Positions 27,135 to 35,943 of a DNA stretch of 64,000 nt are shown here, one piece after another. Below the pieces are notes generated by a model, which saw only the letters and a program-made list of their open reading frames with translations, made no database searches and had not been told where the DNA came from. Numbering within the stretch: the stretch's first letter is position 1; each line of letters opens with the position of its first letter. Source of the DNA: Paenibacillus odorifer (GTDB lineage: Bacteria; Bacillota; Bacilli; Paenibacillales; Paenibacillaceae); the NCBI RefSeq assembly GCF_000758725.1, contig NZ_CP009428.1:6510001-6574000 (forward strand), written 5' to 3'. A program made the translations under genes and the position numbers.

Positions 27135-28043
27135 ATGAATAATAATCATAAGGGGCATATCATATTTGTTATGAACAATACTCAAATTCGTTTATTCGTC
27201 AAAATCGCCGAAAGCGGCAGCTTTACTAAAGCTGGTGTAGAACTGAATATGACACAGCCTGCGGTCAGCCGGGCGATCTCGTCCCTCGAAGCCGAATTAG
27301 ACGTGAAGCTCTTGCTTCGAGACCGGCGTAATGGCCTGATGCTTACGGATATCGGCAAACGTATTCTTGTTATTTTCCGTGAAATTCTAATGGGCTTTGA
27401 TAAGGTCAATCAGGAGATTTACGCGGAGAGAGGTCTTGAAAAAGGAAGTATCCGCATTGGAGCTTTCCCTGTGGCAGCGGCTCATTTTCTACCGAAGATT
27501 ATTAGCTCTATCACTAAAAGATATCCAAATATTACAATTAGCTTACAGGAGGGTTCTATCGCTGAAGTCAGAGAATGGCTGGATTCAAAAGAAATTGATG
27601 TTGGCTTATTGCTCGCTCCCAGTGCAGAATTCGAAACCATTCCATTATATAGAGAGAAATTGTTTGCCGTTTTTAGAGATGACCATCCCCTGCAAAAGCG
27701 ATCCATTGTATGTGTGCAAGAATTAGCGAACGAGCCCATGTTGATTTGCAAAGCAGGATATGAACCGCCTGTTGTAGAGCTATTCCGCAGAAGTAATAGC
27801 CATCTGAATGTAAAATATGTGGTTAATAACTTTGCAACAGCTCTTAATATGGTTCAGGAGGGGCTGGCAATCGGCGTGATGTCTGAACTGTCCTTGTTAT
27901 CTCTGCCTCCAAATGTGGTTACCCGTGAGCTGCAGCCGGATGCTTATAGAGATATCCAAATTGCGGTCAGCTCGCTTGCCGACACTTCAATTGCTGTAAA
28001 GCTCTTCATTGAGACAGCGCTGGATCTTTTCACTCAAAAATAA
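27135..28043 (+). CDS. LysR family transcriptional regulator
   Basis: Winged-helix regulator of about 290-302 residues. The HTH is in FVKIAESGSFTKAG...MTQPAVSRAISSLE, followed by an effector-binding domain starting near residue 100 (GSIRIGAFP). ATG 27135 and ATG 27171 are both in frame and neither has a clean ribosome site; the second gives the usual LysR N-terminus. It is divergent from the EamA gene and upstream of the aldo/keto reductase gene, so either could be a target. Confidence 0.9.
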   Translation: MNNNHKGHIIFVMNNTQIRLFVKIAESGSFTKAGVELNMTQPAVSRAISSLEAELDVKLLLRDRRNGLMLTDIGKRILVIFREILMGFDKVNQEIYAERGLEKGSIRIGAFPVAAAHFLPKIISSITKRYPNITISLQEGSIAEVREWLDSKEIDVGLLLAPSAEFETIPLYREKLFAVFRDDHPLQKRSIVCVQELANEPMLICKAGYEPPVVELFRRSNSHLNVKYVVNNFATALNMVQEGLAIGVMSELSLLSLPPNVVTRELQPDAYRDIQIAVSSLADTSIAVKLFIETALDLFTQK

Positions 28044-28078
28044 ATGGATTAATGAATAGATGATAAGGAGTGCTGAGG

Positions 28079-29053
28079 ATGAACTTTAAAAGACTAGGAA
28101 ATAGCGGATTACAGGTATCCGCATTAGGACTGGGAACGAACGCTTTCGGCAAACGTGCGGATCAAGAGACCTCCATTCAGATTGTACATGCTGCGCTTGA
28201 TCATGGAATTAATTTCATAGACACTGCTAATATTTACGCTGGCTCAGAATCCGAGCGAATCATTGGTCTGGCCTTGGAAGGTAGGAGACAGGAGGCTGTT
28301 CTCGCAACTAAAGCAGGTTTAGTTAAAAATGAGGGTCCCAACGGCAGCGGCTCCTCCCGTCGCCATTTGCTGCAGGAGCTTGAAGATAGCCTTCGCCGCC
28401 TAAAGACGGACTATATCGATCTGTACCAGATTCATACCTTTGATCCCTATACGCCGCTTGAAGAAACCTTACGAACCTTGGACGATATGGTATCCTCGGG
28501 CAAAATCCGTTATATCGGGGCCTCCAACTATACAGCATGGCAATTAATGAAGGCGATTGGGATTAGTGAAGCACGCAACTTCACCAAGTACATTTCAATT
28601 CAGTGCAGCTACTCCTTAGCAGACCGGACACCGGAGAATGAGCTTCTTTCGCTCTGCCTGGATCAAGGGGTAGGGATCATTCCTTACTTTCCACTAGCTG
28701 GCGGAATTCTCACAGGCAAATATAATACAAGCGATTCAGCCCCATCAGGGTCCAGAGCAGATACCGATCCTAATTTCAAAAGATTCCTTGATGATGACCG
28801 GATCAAGCTCGGAAGCCAAGTGAGCCAAATTGCTGAGAAAATGGAAACCTCATCTACTGCGCTCTCCTTAGCTTGGCTTATGAATCGGCCTGCCGTCTCG
28901 ACGGTTATTGTCGGGGCTACACGTGTGGAACAGCTGGAACAAAATTTGCTTAGTACCTCGCTTGTACTTAATGAAGAAACTTCGGCCAAGCTGGAGGAAG
29001 CCAGCGATTCCTTCCGGTATGGCGAGCCGTTCGCCTTTTACCGACTCCCATAG
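28079..29053 (+). CDS. Aldo/keto reductase
   Basis: NADPH-dependent carbonyl reductase, 324 residues, of the voltage-gated K+ channel beta-like/YghZ group. The catalytic tetrad is visible as Asp and Tyr in FIDTANIYAGSESE, Lys in LATKAG and His in YQIHTFD. C-terminal cofactor-binding segment is VIVGATRVEQLEQNL. AAGGAG lies eight bases before ATG 28079; the upstream GTG overlaps that site and is rejected. The aldehyde dehydrogenase gene follows after 42 bases, so the two probably share a transcript. Confidence 0.9.
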   Translation: MNFKRLGNSGLQVSALGLGTNAFGKRADQETSIQIVHAALDHGINFIDTANIYAGSESERIIGLALEGRRQEAVLATKAGLVKNEGPNGSGSSRRHLLQELEDSLRRLKTDYIDLYQIHTFDPYTPLEETLRTLDDMVSSGKIRYIGASNYTAWQLMKAIGISEARNFTKYISIQCSYSLADRTPENELLSLCLDQGVGIIPYFPLAGGILTGKYNTSDSAPSGSRADTDPNFKRFLDDDRIKLGSQVSQIAEKMETSSTALSLAWLMNRPAVSTVIVGATRVEQLEQNLLSTSLVLNEETSAKLEEASDSFRYGEPFAFYRLP

Positions 29054-29095
29054 AGTCTCGTGCTCTAACTTCTTACAAGGATGGAGGAAAGATTA

Positions 29096-30487
29096 ATGAC
29101 AACCTATACAGCTGACAGCATTCAAGGGATGCTTGAAGAGCATAAGGATTTTTTTAATAGCGGCGTAACTAAGGAGGTTTCTTTTCGTCTCCAGCAGCTG
29201 CTCAAGCTTAAGAATATTATTAAACAATACGAAGGACGAATCATCACCGCACTACAACAGGATTTAGGAAAAGGTGAGTTCGAAGCCTATGCCACAGAAA
29301 TCGGCTTTACGCTGGACAGTATCGGCTACATGATGAAACATCTCAAGCGTTGGGCGAAGCCTAAAAAGGTTCGATCCCCGCTGCACTTATTTCCTGCAAA
29401 AAGTTATATTTTAAGTGAGCCTTACGGCACAACGCTCATTATTGGCCCGTTTAATTATCCATTTCAGTTGCTAATTGAGCCCCTGATCGGCGCCATTGCC
29501 GCTGGTAACTGCGCTGTCCTCAAGCCATCTGAGAGCACACCTGCCATCTCGTCCGTGGTTGAGCAGCTTATTCAGGAGACCTTCGAGCCGCAGTATATCC
29601 GCGTAATTCAGGGTGAAAAAGAGACCACTAATTTACTGATCCACGCCAAATTTGATTATATTTTCTTTACGGGCAGTGTGCCTGTCGGCAAAATCGTAAT
29701 GGAAGCGGCAGCGAAAAATTTAGTGCCTGTAACCTTGGAGCTTGGCGGGAAAAGTCCGGTTATTGTTGATAAGACCGCTAATCTTGATGTTGCAGCGAAA
29801 CGGATTGTCTGGGGCAAGCTGCTGAACGCGGGCCAAACCTGTATCGCACCGGATTATCTGTTGGTCCATAAGGATATTGCCAAAGAATTGATCACCAAAA
29901 TCAAACATCACATCACTGAGTTCTACGGTCAGGATGCACAGCCTAATACAGATTACGGCCGGATCGTGAATGATCGCCAGCTGCAAAGACTTGCCGACCT
30001 CATTGCGCGTGATCAAAACAAGTTGATTATGGGCGGCACCATCGTACCAGAAGAACGTTATATTGAGCCAACTCTAATCTATCCTGCTACTTGGACGGAT
30101 GCTGCTATGGAAGATGAGATCTTCGGTCCGATTCTACCTATATTAGAATATCATCAATTGGATGAGGCCATTCAGAGCATTAATGAACACCCAAAGCCAC
30201 TGGCACTATACCTATTCACGGAGGATAAGAGTGTAGAACAAGAGGTGCTGTCCCGGGTCTCATTCGGGGGAGGCTGTATCAATGATACGATCTCACATGT
30301 GGCGAGCACTTATCTTCCGTTTGGTGGAGTAGGAAACTCCGGAATCGGGGGTTATCACGGGAAGTATAGCTTTGAGGTCTTCTCCCATCGTAAAAGCATC
30401 GTCAAGCGAGGCACACGGATCGACCTCGGAATCGTGTATCCTCCTTATGGCAATAAAGTGAAGCTGGTTCGAAAAGTAATGAAATAA
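29096..30487 (+). CDS. NAD(P)-dependent aldehyde dehydrogenase (class 3-like)
   Basis: Oxidises aldehydes to acids. Catalytic Cys is in NAGQTCIAPDYLLV, general base Glu in LELGGKSP, and the cofactor loop is FTGSVPVGK. Its 463 residues and lack of a longer N-terminus match the class 3/YwdH group used for fatty and aromatic aldehydes. ATG 29096 follows GGAGGAAA. It sits directly downstream of an aldo/keto reductase, an arrangement that suggests aldehyde handling in both directions. Confidence 0.92.
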   Translation: MTTYTADSIQGMLEEHKDFFNSGVTKEVSFRLQQLLKLKNIIKQYEGRIITALQQDLGKGEFEAYATEIGFTLDSIGYMMKHLKRWAKPKKVRSPLHLFPAKSYILSEPYGTTLIIGPFNYPFQLLIEPLIGAIAAGNCAVLKPSESTPAISSVVEQLIQETFEPQYIRVIQGEKETTNLLIHAKFDYIFFTGSVPVGKIVMEAAAKNLVPVTLELGGKSPVIVDKTANLDVAAKRIVWGKLLNAGQTCIAPDYLLVHKDIAKELITKIKHHITEFYGQDAQPNTDYGRIVNDRQLQRLADLIARDQNKLIMGGTIVPEERYIEPTLIYPATWTDAAMEDEIFGPILPILEYHQLDEAIQSINEHPKPLALYLFTEDKSVEQEVLSRVSFGGGCINDTISHVASTYLPFGGVGNSGIGGYHGKYSFEVFSHRKSIVKRGTRIDLGIVYPPYGNKVKLVRKVMK

Positions 30488-30489
30488 AC

Positions 30490-30527
30490 AAAGCAGCAAA
30501 CCTCCCATGATCGGGAGGTTTGCTGCT
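30490..30527. terminator. Bidirectional terminator, ALDH / GH65 fusion gene
   Basis: AAGCAGCAAACCTCCC, 6-base loop, GGGAGGTTTGCTGCTT: a perfect 16-bp stem between convergent genes. The T-rich run is better on the minus strand (TTTGTTTAT). Confidence 0.85.
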
Positions 30528-30538
30528 TATCAGGGTAA

Positions 30539-33500
30539 CTACGCAAACAGCTCTAACAATTTCTCAACACTTATCTCAGCGGTGGAAGCCAGACATAGAT
30601 CCGCTGTCTCGGTCACGAGCGCCACTCCAGCTCCCACTGACTTCATACCAGCAGCATTAATTGCGGCTATTCCCTCCTCGGTATCCTCAATCGCCACGCA
30701 GCAGTCTGGGGATATGCCCAGCATCTCTGCAACCTGCAAGTGAATCTCTGGATCTGGCTTGCTTCTACGCAAGTTGCCAGGGTCAGCCACCGCCTGAAAC
30801 CAATGCCCGATCTGCAAGCGTTCGAGAATCAGCAGCGCATTCTCATTAACTGAGGCCAGTCCGATAGCGATCCCTCTTTGCTGTAAATCGGACAACACGC
30901 TGTGGATACCCGGATACAGCTCAGCAGGCGTCATTTGCTGAACAAGCTGTCTGTACTTCTCGTTCTTTTTGTTGCAGAGCATTCCCTTTACCGGTTGCGG
31001 CAAATTCAGTCCACTACTCTCCAGAATGACTTCTAAAGATTCCATTCGACTTAGGCCCTTGAGACTCTTATGCTTCTCTCGATCAAAAGAAAGTGCAAGC
31101 TCATCCGCCAGATCCTTCCAAGCCTCATAATGATACTCTCCAGTATCAGTAATTATCCCGTCCAGCTCGAAAATAACAGCTTCAAGCTGCTTCACATTCG
31201 AAAGCCTCAGCGGCTTCTGCGCAGACAACTGTATAAGGTTTCCCTTATGCATAATCTCAAGCTCTTCGCCCTCCAGCAGCGTATAGATCACTTCTGTATC
31301 ACTCACAAAAATATCCAATAGCTGTCCAGCACTTGTTATTTTAAACCGATAGCTCTCCCACTGCGCTGGCACACTAGGATTAAATGATAACATCCCGCCG
31401 CATAAGCGCATGCCACCAAAACCATTCACAATCGACAGCCAGGAGCCTGCCATAGCAGCAGTATGCAGCCCATCCTTGACGTTGCGGTTGATGTCATCCA
31501 AGTCCATCCGTACCGTGCGGTCAAAATAGGAATAGGCTCCCGTCAAATCACCAATCTCAGCAGATATTATACTGTGAATGCACGGTGACAATGAAGAATC
31601 ATGCGTCGTCAGCGGCTCATAATAATTATAATTCCGGATCTTATCCGCCAAGCTGAATTGGTCACCCAGCAGAAACATCGCCATTACCAAGTCCGCCTGT
31701 TTCAACACCTGATGCCGGTAAATTACCAGCGGATGGTAGTTGAGCAGCAGCGGATATTTATCGGCTGGTGTATGCTCGAAATCCCATTTTTTCTTGGAGA
31801 GAAACGTGTCGTCTTGAGCATAAATGCCAAGTCCCTCATCAAAGGGGATAAACATTTTGTCCGCCGCTTCCAGCCACACTAATGTCTCATGCCCAGTCAG
31901 ACCGATTTTTTGCTTCAGGCGTTCAAAATGCTCCGGATACTGTTTAGACAATATCCCTGCCATCTCGTGTGCATAATAAAGCTGATCCTGGACCATAAAG
32001 TTGGTGTATGCATTATTGTTGACAATAGCTGTATATTCATCAGGACCCGTTACTGCATCAATACAAAAGGCACCGCCCCTAGCCGGATTAAAGTACCCCA
32101 AGTCCAACCAAAAGCGGGAAGTTTCGAATAAAATTTCCGCTCCCTTCGTAACCAAAAAATCATAATCTCCGGTAGCCAGTACATACTGCTTGATGGCATA
32201 CGCAATATCCGCATTAATATGCATTTGCGCCGTGCCTGCCGGGAAATACGCAGAGTTCTCTGCCCCGTCTATAGTCCGCCAAGGGAACAAGGCACCCTTC
32301 TGCGACATTACCGCTGCACGCTCCCGTGCTTTGTCTAACGTGGCATAACGAAATTCGAGCAGCTTTCGGCTAATCTCCGGCTGTGTGAACGTAAAGAAGG
32401 GCAGCATATACATTTCGGTATCCCAGAAATAGTGCCCTTCGTATCCTTCACCCGTTAATCCCTTGGCCCCAATATTCGTAACCCCGTCACGGCCTACGGA
32501 TTGAAGCAGTTGAAAAGCATTAAAGCGAATCCCCTGCTGAAGCGCAAGATCACCATGAATCTCCACATCCGTATGTGCCCAGTATCGATCCAGATAAGCC
32601 TGCTGTTCCTGGGCAAGCGCTTCAAACCCGCTATGGTCTGCTAAGTGTAATATTTCAGTACTTCTACTGAGTAGTTCGTCTTCCGGATAATCTTTAGAGG
32701 TATGGTAAGAGATATATTTGGTTAGTGAGACGCTTTCCCCACGCTCCACCGGGACGACAAACTGCATGGATAATTTCTGCCCCTCATGCTGCACGGTCCT
32801 TTTATCCTCAGATCTTGAATCGAGCTTATGACTTACCCCTGTTAATAAGGCAAACTGGGTATGCCGCGTCCGCTGCTTCATCCATAAGAAGGACTGTCCC
32901 GGTTCATGACCGGTATCCTCCAGGAGCAGACTGGGCTCCTTGCCTCCCGAGCCCAATCTGGGATCATCCGTTACCTTAGGTTTTTGGATCTTGCCGTCGA
33001 TGGATGAAGTGAAGGTAAGCACTCCGCTGAAATTCAGTGCTTTAACCTCATAATCTATCGCCGCCAGATGTTTGTGCTGCAAAGTCACCATCCGCCGGAT
33101 ATGAAGCTGTACCCGGTGACCAGCTGGAGATTCCCATTCTACCTGCCGGTGCAGAACCCCGCTTCGCATATCCAGCTTTCGTTCATAATGGTGCACTTGC
33201 CCACTGTTTAACTGAAAGGTCTGCCCTTCAATACTCAGTTCAATAATCTTGGCATCTGTTACGTTCAGCATCGCTTGATTGCGGGATGGATATCCGTAGG
33301 CTCCTTCTGGATATACAATGGGCTCCGAATCAAAAAAACCATTCAAATAATTGCCTGTTACAGACGAGCCTGAGCTGCCGTGGTAACCTTCTTCGAAATT
33401 ACCGCGCATGCCAATATATCCATTGCCAAGAGCAAAAATACTCTCGTTTCTTTGATTGTTCTCTTCACTATAAGCTTCCTCATCAAGACTCCACTCCCGG

Positions 33501-33544
33501 TAAGGATATACCGCCGCCGGATGTACGTATGGTTTCATCTTCAT
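30539..33544 (-). CDS. GH65 disaccharide phosphorylase fused to a beta-phosphoglucomutase-like domain
   Basis: A 1001-residue cytosolic fusion. Residues about 10-785 are a complete GH65 phosphorylase (maltose, kojibiose, nigerose or trehalose type), with FWDTEMYMLPFF, the general acid E503 in TGPDEY, and the phosphate-site region near HDSSLSP. Residues about 787-1001 are a HAD domain of the beta-phosphoglucomutase type, which would convert the beta-glucose 1-phosphate made by the first domain to glucose 6-phosphate. The HAD nucleophile position reads Glu (E793 in FELDG, codon GAG) instead of Asp, while the acid/base D795, the KPDP Lys and the EDTEEG metal site are kept. The mutase may therefore be inactive or altered. 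It is the last gene of the alpha-glucoside operon. Confidence 0.93.
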   Translation of the reverse strand: MKMKPYVHPAAVYPYREWSLDEEAYSEENNQRNESIFALGNGYIGMRGNFEEGYHGSSGSSVTGNYLNGFFDSEPIVYPEGAYGYPSRNQAMLNVTDAKIIELSIEGQTFQLNSGQVHHYERKLDMRSGVLHRQVEWESPAGHRVQLHIRRMVTLQHKHLAAIDYEVKALNFSGVLTFTSSIDGKIQKPKVTDDPRLGSGGKEPSLLLEDTGHEPGQSFLWMKQRTRHTQFALLTGVSHKLDSRSEDKRTVQHEGQKLSMQFVVPVERGESVSLTKYISYHTSKDYPEDELLSRSTEILHLADHSGFEALAQEQQAYLDRYWAHTDVEIHGDLALQQGIRFNAFQLLQSVGRDGVTNIGAKGLTGEGYEGHYFWDTEMYMLPFFTFTQPEISRKLLEFRYATLDKARERAAVMSQKGALFPWRTIDGAENSAYFPAGTAQMHINADIAYAIKQYVLATGDYDFLVTKGAEILFETSRFWLDLGYFNPARGGAFCIDAVTGPDEYTAIVNNNAYTNFMVQDQLYYAHEMAGILSKQYPEHFERLKQKIGLTGHETLVWLEAADKMFIPFDEGLGIYAQDDTFLSKKKWDFEHTPADKYPLLLNYHPLVIYRHQVLKQADLVMAMFLLGDQFSLADKIRNYNYYEPLTTHDSSLSPCIHSIISAEIGDLTGAYSYFDRTVRMDLDDINRNVKDGLHTAAMAGSWLSIVNGFGGMRLCGGMLSFNPSVPAQWESYRFKITSAGQLLDIFVSDTEVIYTLLEGEELEIMHKGNLIQLSAQKPLRLSNVKQLEAVIFELDGIITDTGEYHYEAWKDLADELALSFDREKHKSLKGLSRMESLEVILESSGLNLPQPVKGMLCNKKNEKYRQLVQQMTPAELYPGIHSVLSDLQQRGIAIGLASVNENALLILERLQIGHWFQAVADPGNLRRSKPDPEIHLQVAEMLGISPDCCVAIEDTEEGIAAINAAGMKSVGAGVALVTETADLCLASTAEISVEKLLELFA

Positions 33545-33590
33545 CTCTCTAAGCTCCCCCTGATCACAGTTTCATTCGGGTTCTAAATCA

Positions 33591-34682
33591 TTAACCTTTC
33601 ACCGACCCACCCATAAGCCCTCTGACGAAATACTTTTGCAGCAGGAAAAAAATAGCGAGCGGCATCAGCATGGAGATAAATGCAGCCGAAGTAAGTAAAT
33701 GCCAATCGTTGCCTCGTGAGCCTACTAAATCGGCAATTTTCATCGACATAACTTGCACAGACGGTTGATTGCCGATAAAAATCAATGAGACTAAATAGTC
33801 ATTCCACACCCATAGGAATTGGAAGATCCCGATAGAAGCCAGTGCTGGCACTGATAGAGGCAGAATTAGCCTGCTGAATATAGTGAAATGACTTGCCCCA
33901 TCCATGAAAGCCGATTCGAACAAATCCTTAGGCAATTGACTGATAAAGTTGTACATAAAGTACGTAACCAGCGGTAATCCAAAAGCCGTATGCGCCAGCC
34001 AAATTCCCAGATAACTTCCGTTTAGCCCAAGTGCGGTATAATCCTTAAGCACTGGAATAAGCGCAACCTGTATTGGAATGACGAGCATTGCAATAATGAT
34101 GACAAAAAGGATTTTGCGCCCAGGAAACCGCAGCCAGGCAAAAGCATATGCAGCAAAAGAAGCGATCAACACCGGAATAACCGTTGCTGGAACAGCGATC
34201 GTTAGCGTATTCCAGAAGGCCTGTGACAATCCGGAGCCTTTTTGCACCGTTTCACTGCCATCAGCCTGTTTCAGCTTGTATTCCTTACCGGAAAGCACAT
34301 TATTATAGTTATCCAGCGTGAGATCCGGTGTCATCTTCCAACCTTGTATCTGTTCATTTACGGTACGTGCTCTACGATTCTCCCACATAAGCCGGCTGCC
34401 ATCAGCCTTCACGCCAGCCTTCAGCTCATCATCTGTATAAGTTTTACCGTTCACCTCAATTGGCTCCCGAAGATCCACGTCCTTGGATAGCTGAATCGTC
34501 TCTCCAGCCTTCCACTCCTGATGGGGAAAAGCTTTCCACCATCCAGTCTGCAGAATGTCAGCAGCCGGACGGAAGGAGGAAATAAATAGCCCAAGAGTCG
34601 GAAGCAGCCAAATAAAACAGATCACACCCAGCACGATATTTACAATCGTTTTGCTGCCTTTTCTCTTCTTTTTGCCAGCCAT
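33591..34682 (-). CDS. Alpha-glucoside ABC permease, AglG/MalG-like
   Basis: Membrane subunit of a carbohydrate importer (CUT1), 363 residues. It has six helices and an unusually large extracytoplasmic insert of about 120 residues after the first helix (GWWKAFPHQEW to VLSGKEYKL), a feature of AglG-type alpha-glucoside permeases. The EAA loop region is MDGASHFTIFSRLILP (core MDGASHFTIF). It overlaps the upstream permease by one base in TAATG. No ATPase gene is in the operon, so a shared MsmX/UgpC-type ATPase is presumably used. Confidence 0.9.
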   Translation of the reverse strand: MAGKKKRKGSKTIVNIVLGVICFIWLLPTLGLFISSFRPAADILQTGWWKAFPHQEWKAGETIQLSKDVDLREPIEVNGKTYTDDELKAGVKADGSRLMWENRRARTVNEQIQGWKMTPDLTLDNYNNVLSGKEYKLKQADGSETVQKGSGLSQAFWNTLTIAVPATVIPVLIASFAAYAFAWLRFPGRKILFVIIIAMLVIPIQVALIPVLKDYTALGLNGSYLGIWLAHTAFGLPLVTYFMYNFISQLPKDLFESAFMDGASHFTIFSRLILPLSVPALASIGIFQFLWVWNDYLVSLIFIGNQPSVQVMSMKIADLVGSRGNDWHLLTSAAFISMLMPLAIFFLLQKYFVRGLMGGSVKG

Positions 34683-35800
34683 TAGAATCCCCCCTGCTTA
34701 CGGAACTGACGTAGATTGATTATGATTACAGGCAGCACCGCGATCAGTAGAACAATAGCCAGCGTGGAGCCGTAGCCGAAATTACGGTACATAAAGAATT
34801 GCCGGTAGAACTGTGTAGCAACAACCTCTGTATCGTATTGACCTCCTGTCATCACCATGACGACGTCAAATATTTTCAACGTAAAGACGATAATGGTCGT
34901 TGTCACTGTCAGAATGGTTGATGAAATATATGGAATCATGATTCCAAAGAAAATCTTCACCTCATTTGCTCCATCCACTCGTGCAGCTTCCAAAATGTCG
35001 TCAGGAACCCCTTTGATTGCCGCCGAGAAAATCACCATTGCAAATCCAGTCTGCATCCAGATCAAAATAATAATGAGGAAAAAGTTATTCCACGGCTGAA
35101 GCATACTCGTCCAGGCTTGGGGTTCTCCCCCAAAATAAGTAACGATTGCGTTCAACAGCCCGATTTGTTCGTCACCCGGTTGATAGTAATATACGAATTT
35201 CCAAATGACCCCTGCCGCTACAAAGGAAATAGCCATCGGCATAAAGATGATCGATTTGGCAATTTTCTCATAGCTGCTGCGATCGGCAAGAATAGCAATT
35301 AAGAGCCCGAATGCTACACAGGCCAGCGTACCGACGAATACCCAAAGTAAATTGTTACGCAATGCCGTTGCCATCAGATGATCGCTAAAGATCGCTGCAT
35401 AATTGCTCAGGCCCACAAATTTTTCTGAAGAAGCATTAAAAAAGCTCAAATATAATGTTCGTAGTGCAGGCAGGACCAGTAACCAGCCCAGAATAATCAC
35501 TGCCGGACCAATAAAGATATAAGGCAGCACCTTTCGCCGGATATGATCAGGGTACTGCTCAACCGCCCAAGTCAGTGTATAGTAAATCAGATAAACACCT
35601 AGAACTCCCCAGAGGACAGCCAGAACCGCTGTTAGCAGCGGATTTAATGTGGAATCCCGGAAGAATAAAAAGATTGCGCCGTTAACAACAATATTCGCTA
35701 ACAACACTACTAGGGACAGCATTACCGCCTTCAGGCTGACGGTTGGCCTAGCTTGTGGTTGTGTTGGCATTTGTGGCTGTGGCTGTGATTGTGCACCCAT
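34682..35800 (-). CDS. Alpha-glucoside ABC permease, AglF/MalF-like
   Basis: Membrane subunit of the same importer, 372 residues. A 20-residue Gln/Pro-rich N-terminus is followed by two helices, a short linker and the six-helix transport core with EAA loop RVDGANEVKIFFGIMIP (core VDGANEVKIF). The ribosome site GGAGGAGCTGGAGC precedes ATG 35800 and an 8-bp hairpin sits just upstream of it. It is preceded by a terminator that separates it from the binding-protein gene. Confidence 0.9.
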   Translation of the reverse strand: MGAQSQPQPQMPTQPQARPTVSLKAVMLSLVVLLANIVVNGAIFLFFRDSTLNPLLTAVLAVLWGVLGVYLIYYTLTWAVEQYPDHIRRKVLPYIFIGPAVIILGWLLVLPALRTLYLSFFNASSEKFVGLSNYAAIFSDHLMATALRNNLLWVFVGTLACVAFGLLIAILADRSSYEKIAKSIIFMPMAISFVAAGVIWKFVYYYQPGDEQIGLLNAIVTYFGGEPQAWTSMLQPWNNFFLIIILIWMQTGFAMVIFSAAIKGVPDDILEAARVDGANEVKIFFGIMIPYISSTILTVTTTIIVFTLKIFDVVMVMTGGQYDTEVVATQFYRQFFMYRNFGYGSTLAIVLLIAVLPVIIINLRQFRKQGGF

Positions 35801-35822
35801 ATTAGCTCCAGCTCCTCCTATA

Positions 35823-35841
35823 AGTTTTGCGGAGCAAAACT
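35823..35841 (-). other. Hairpin immediately upstream of the permease ribosome site
   Basis: AGTTTTGC-GGA-GCAAAACT, a perfect 8-bp stem with a 3-base loop, lies a few bases before the AGGAGGAG ribosome site. Downstream of an intercistronic terminator it could protect the permease mRNA or tune its translation. Confidence 0.55.
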
Positions 35842-35878
35842 CTTATCATAAGCATCGAACTCACTAGTTAGAAAACAA

Positions 35879-35921
35879 AAAGAGGGGCAGACATTCCTCT
35901 TTTCCCACTGCCCCTCTTTTT
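35879..35921 (-). terminator. Intercistronic terminator between binding protein and permeases
   Basis: AAAGAGGGGCAG with partner CTGCCCCTCTTTTT, T-tract on the minus strand. It lies inside the operon, so it should act as a partial terminator that keeps the permeases at a lower level than the binding protein. Confidence 0.82.
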
Positions 35922-35943
35922 ACTGTGCGCTTTAAATATTAGG

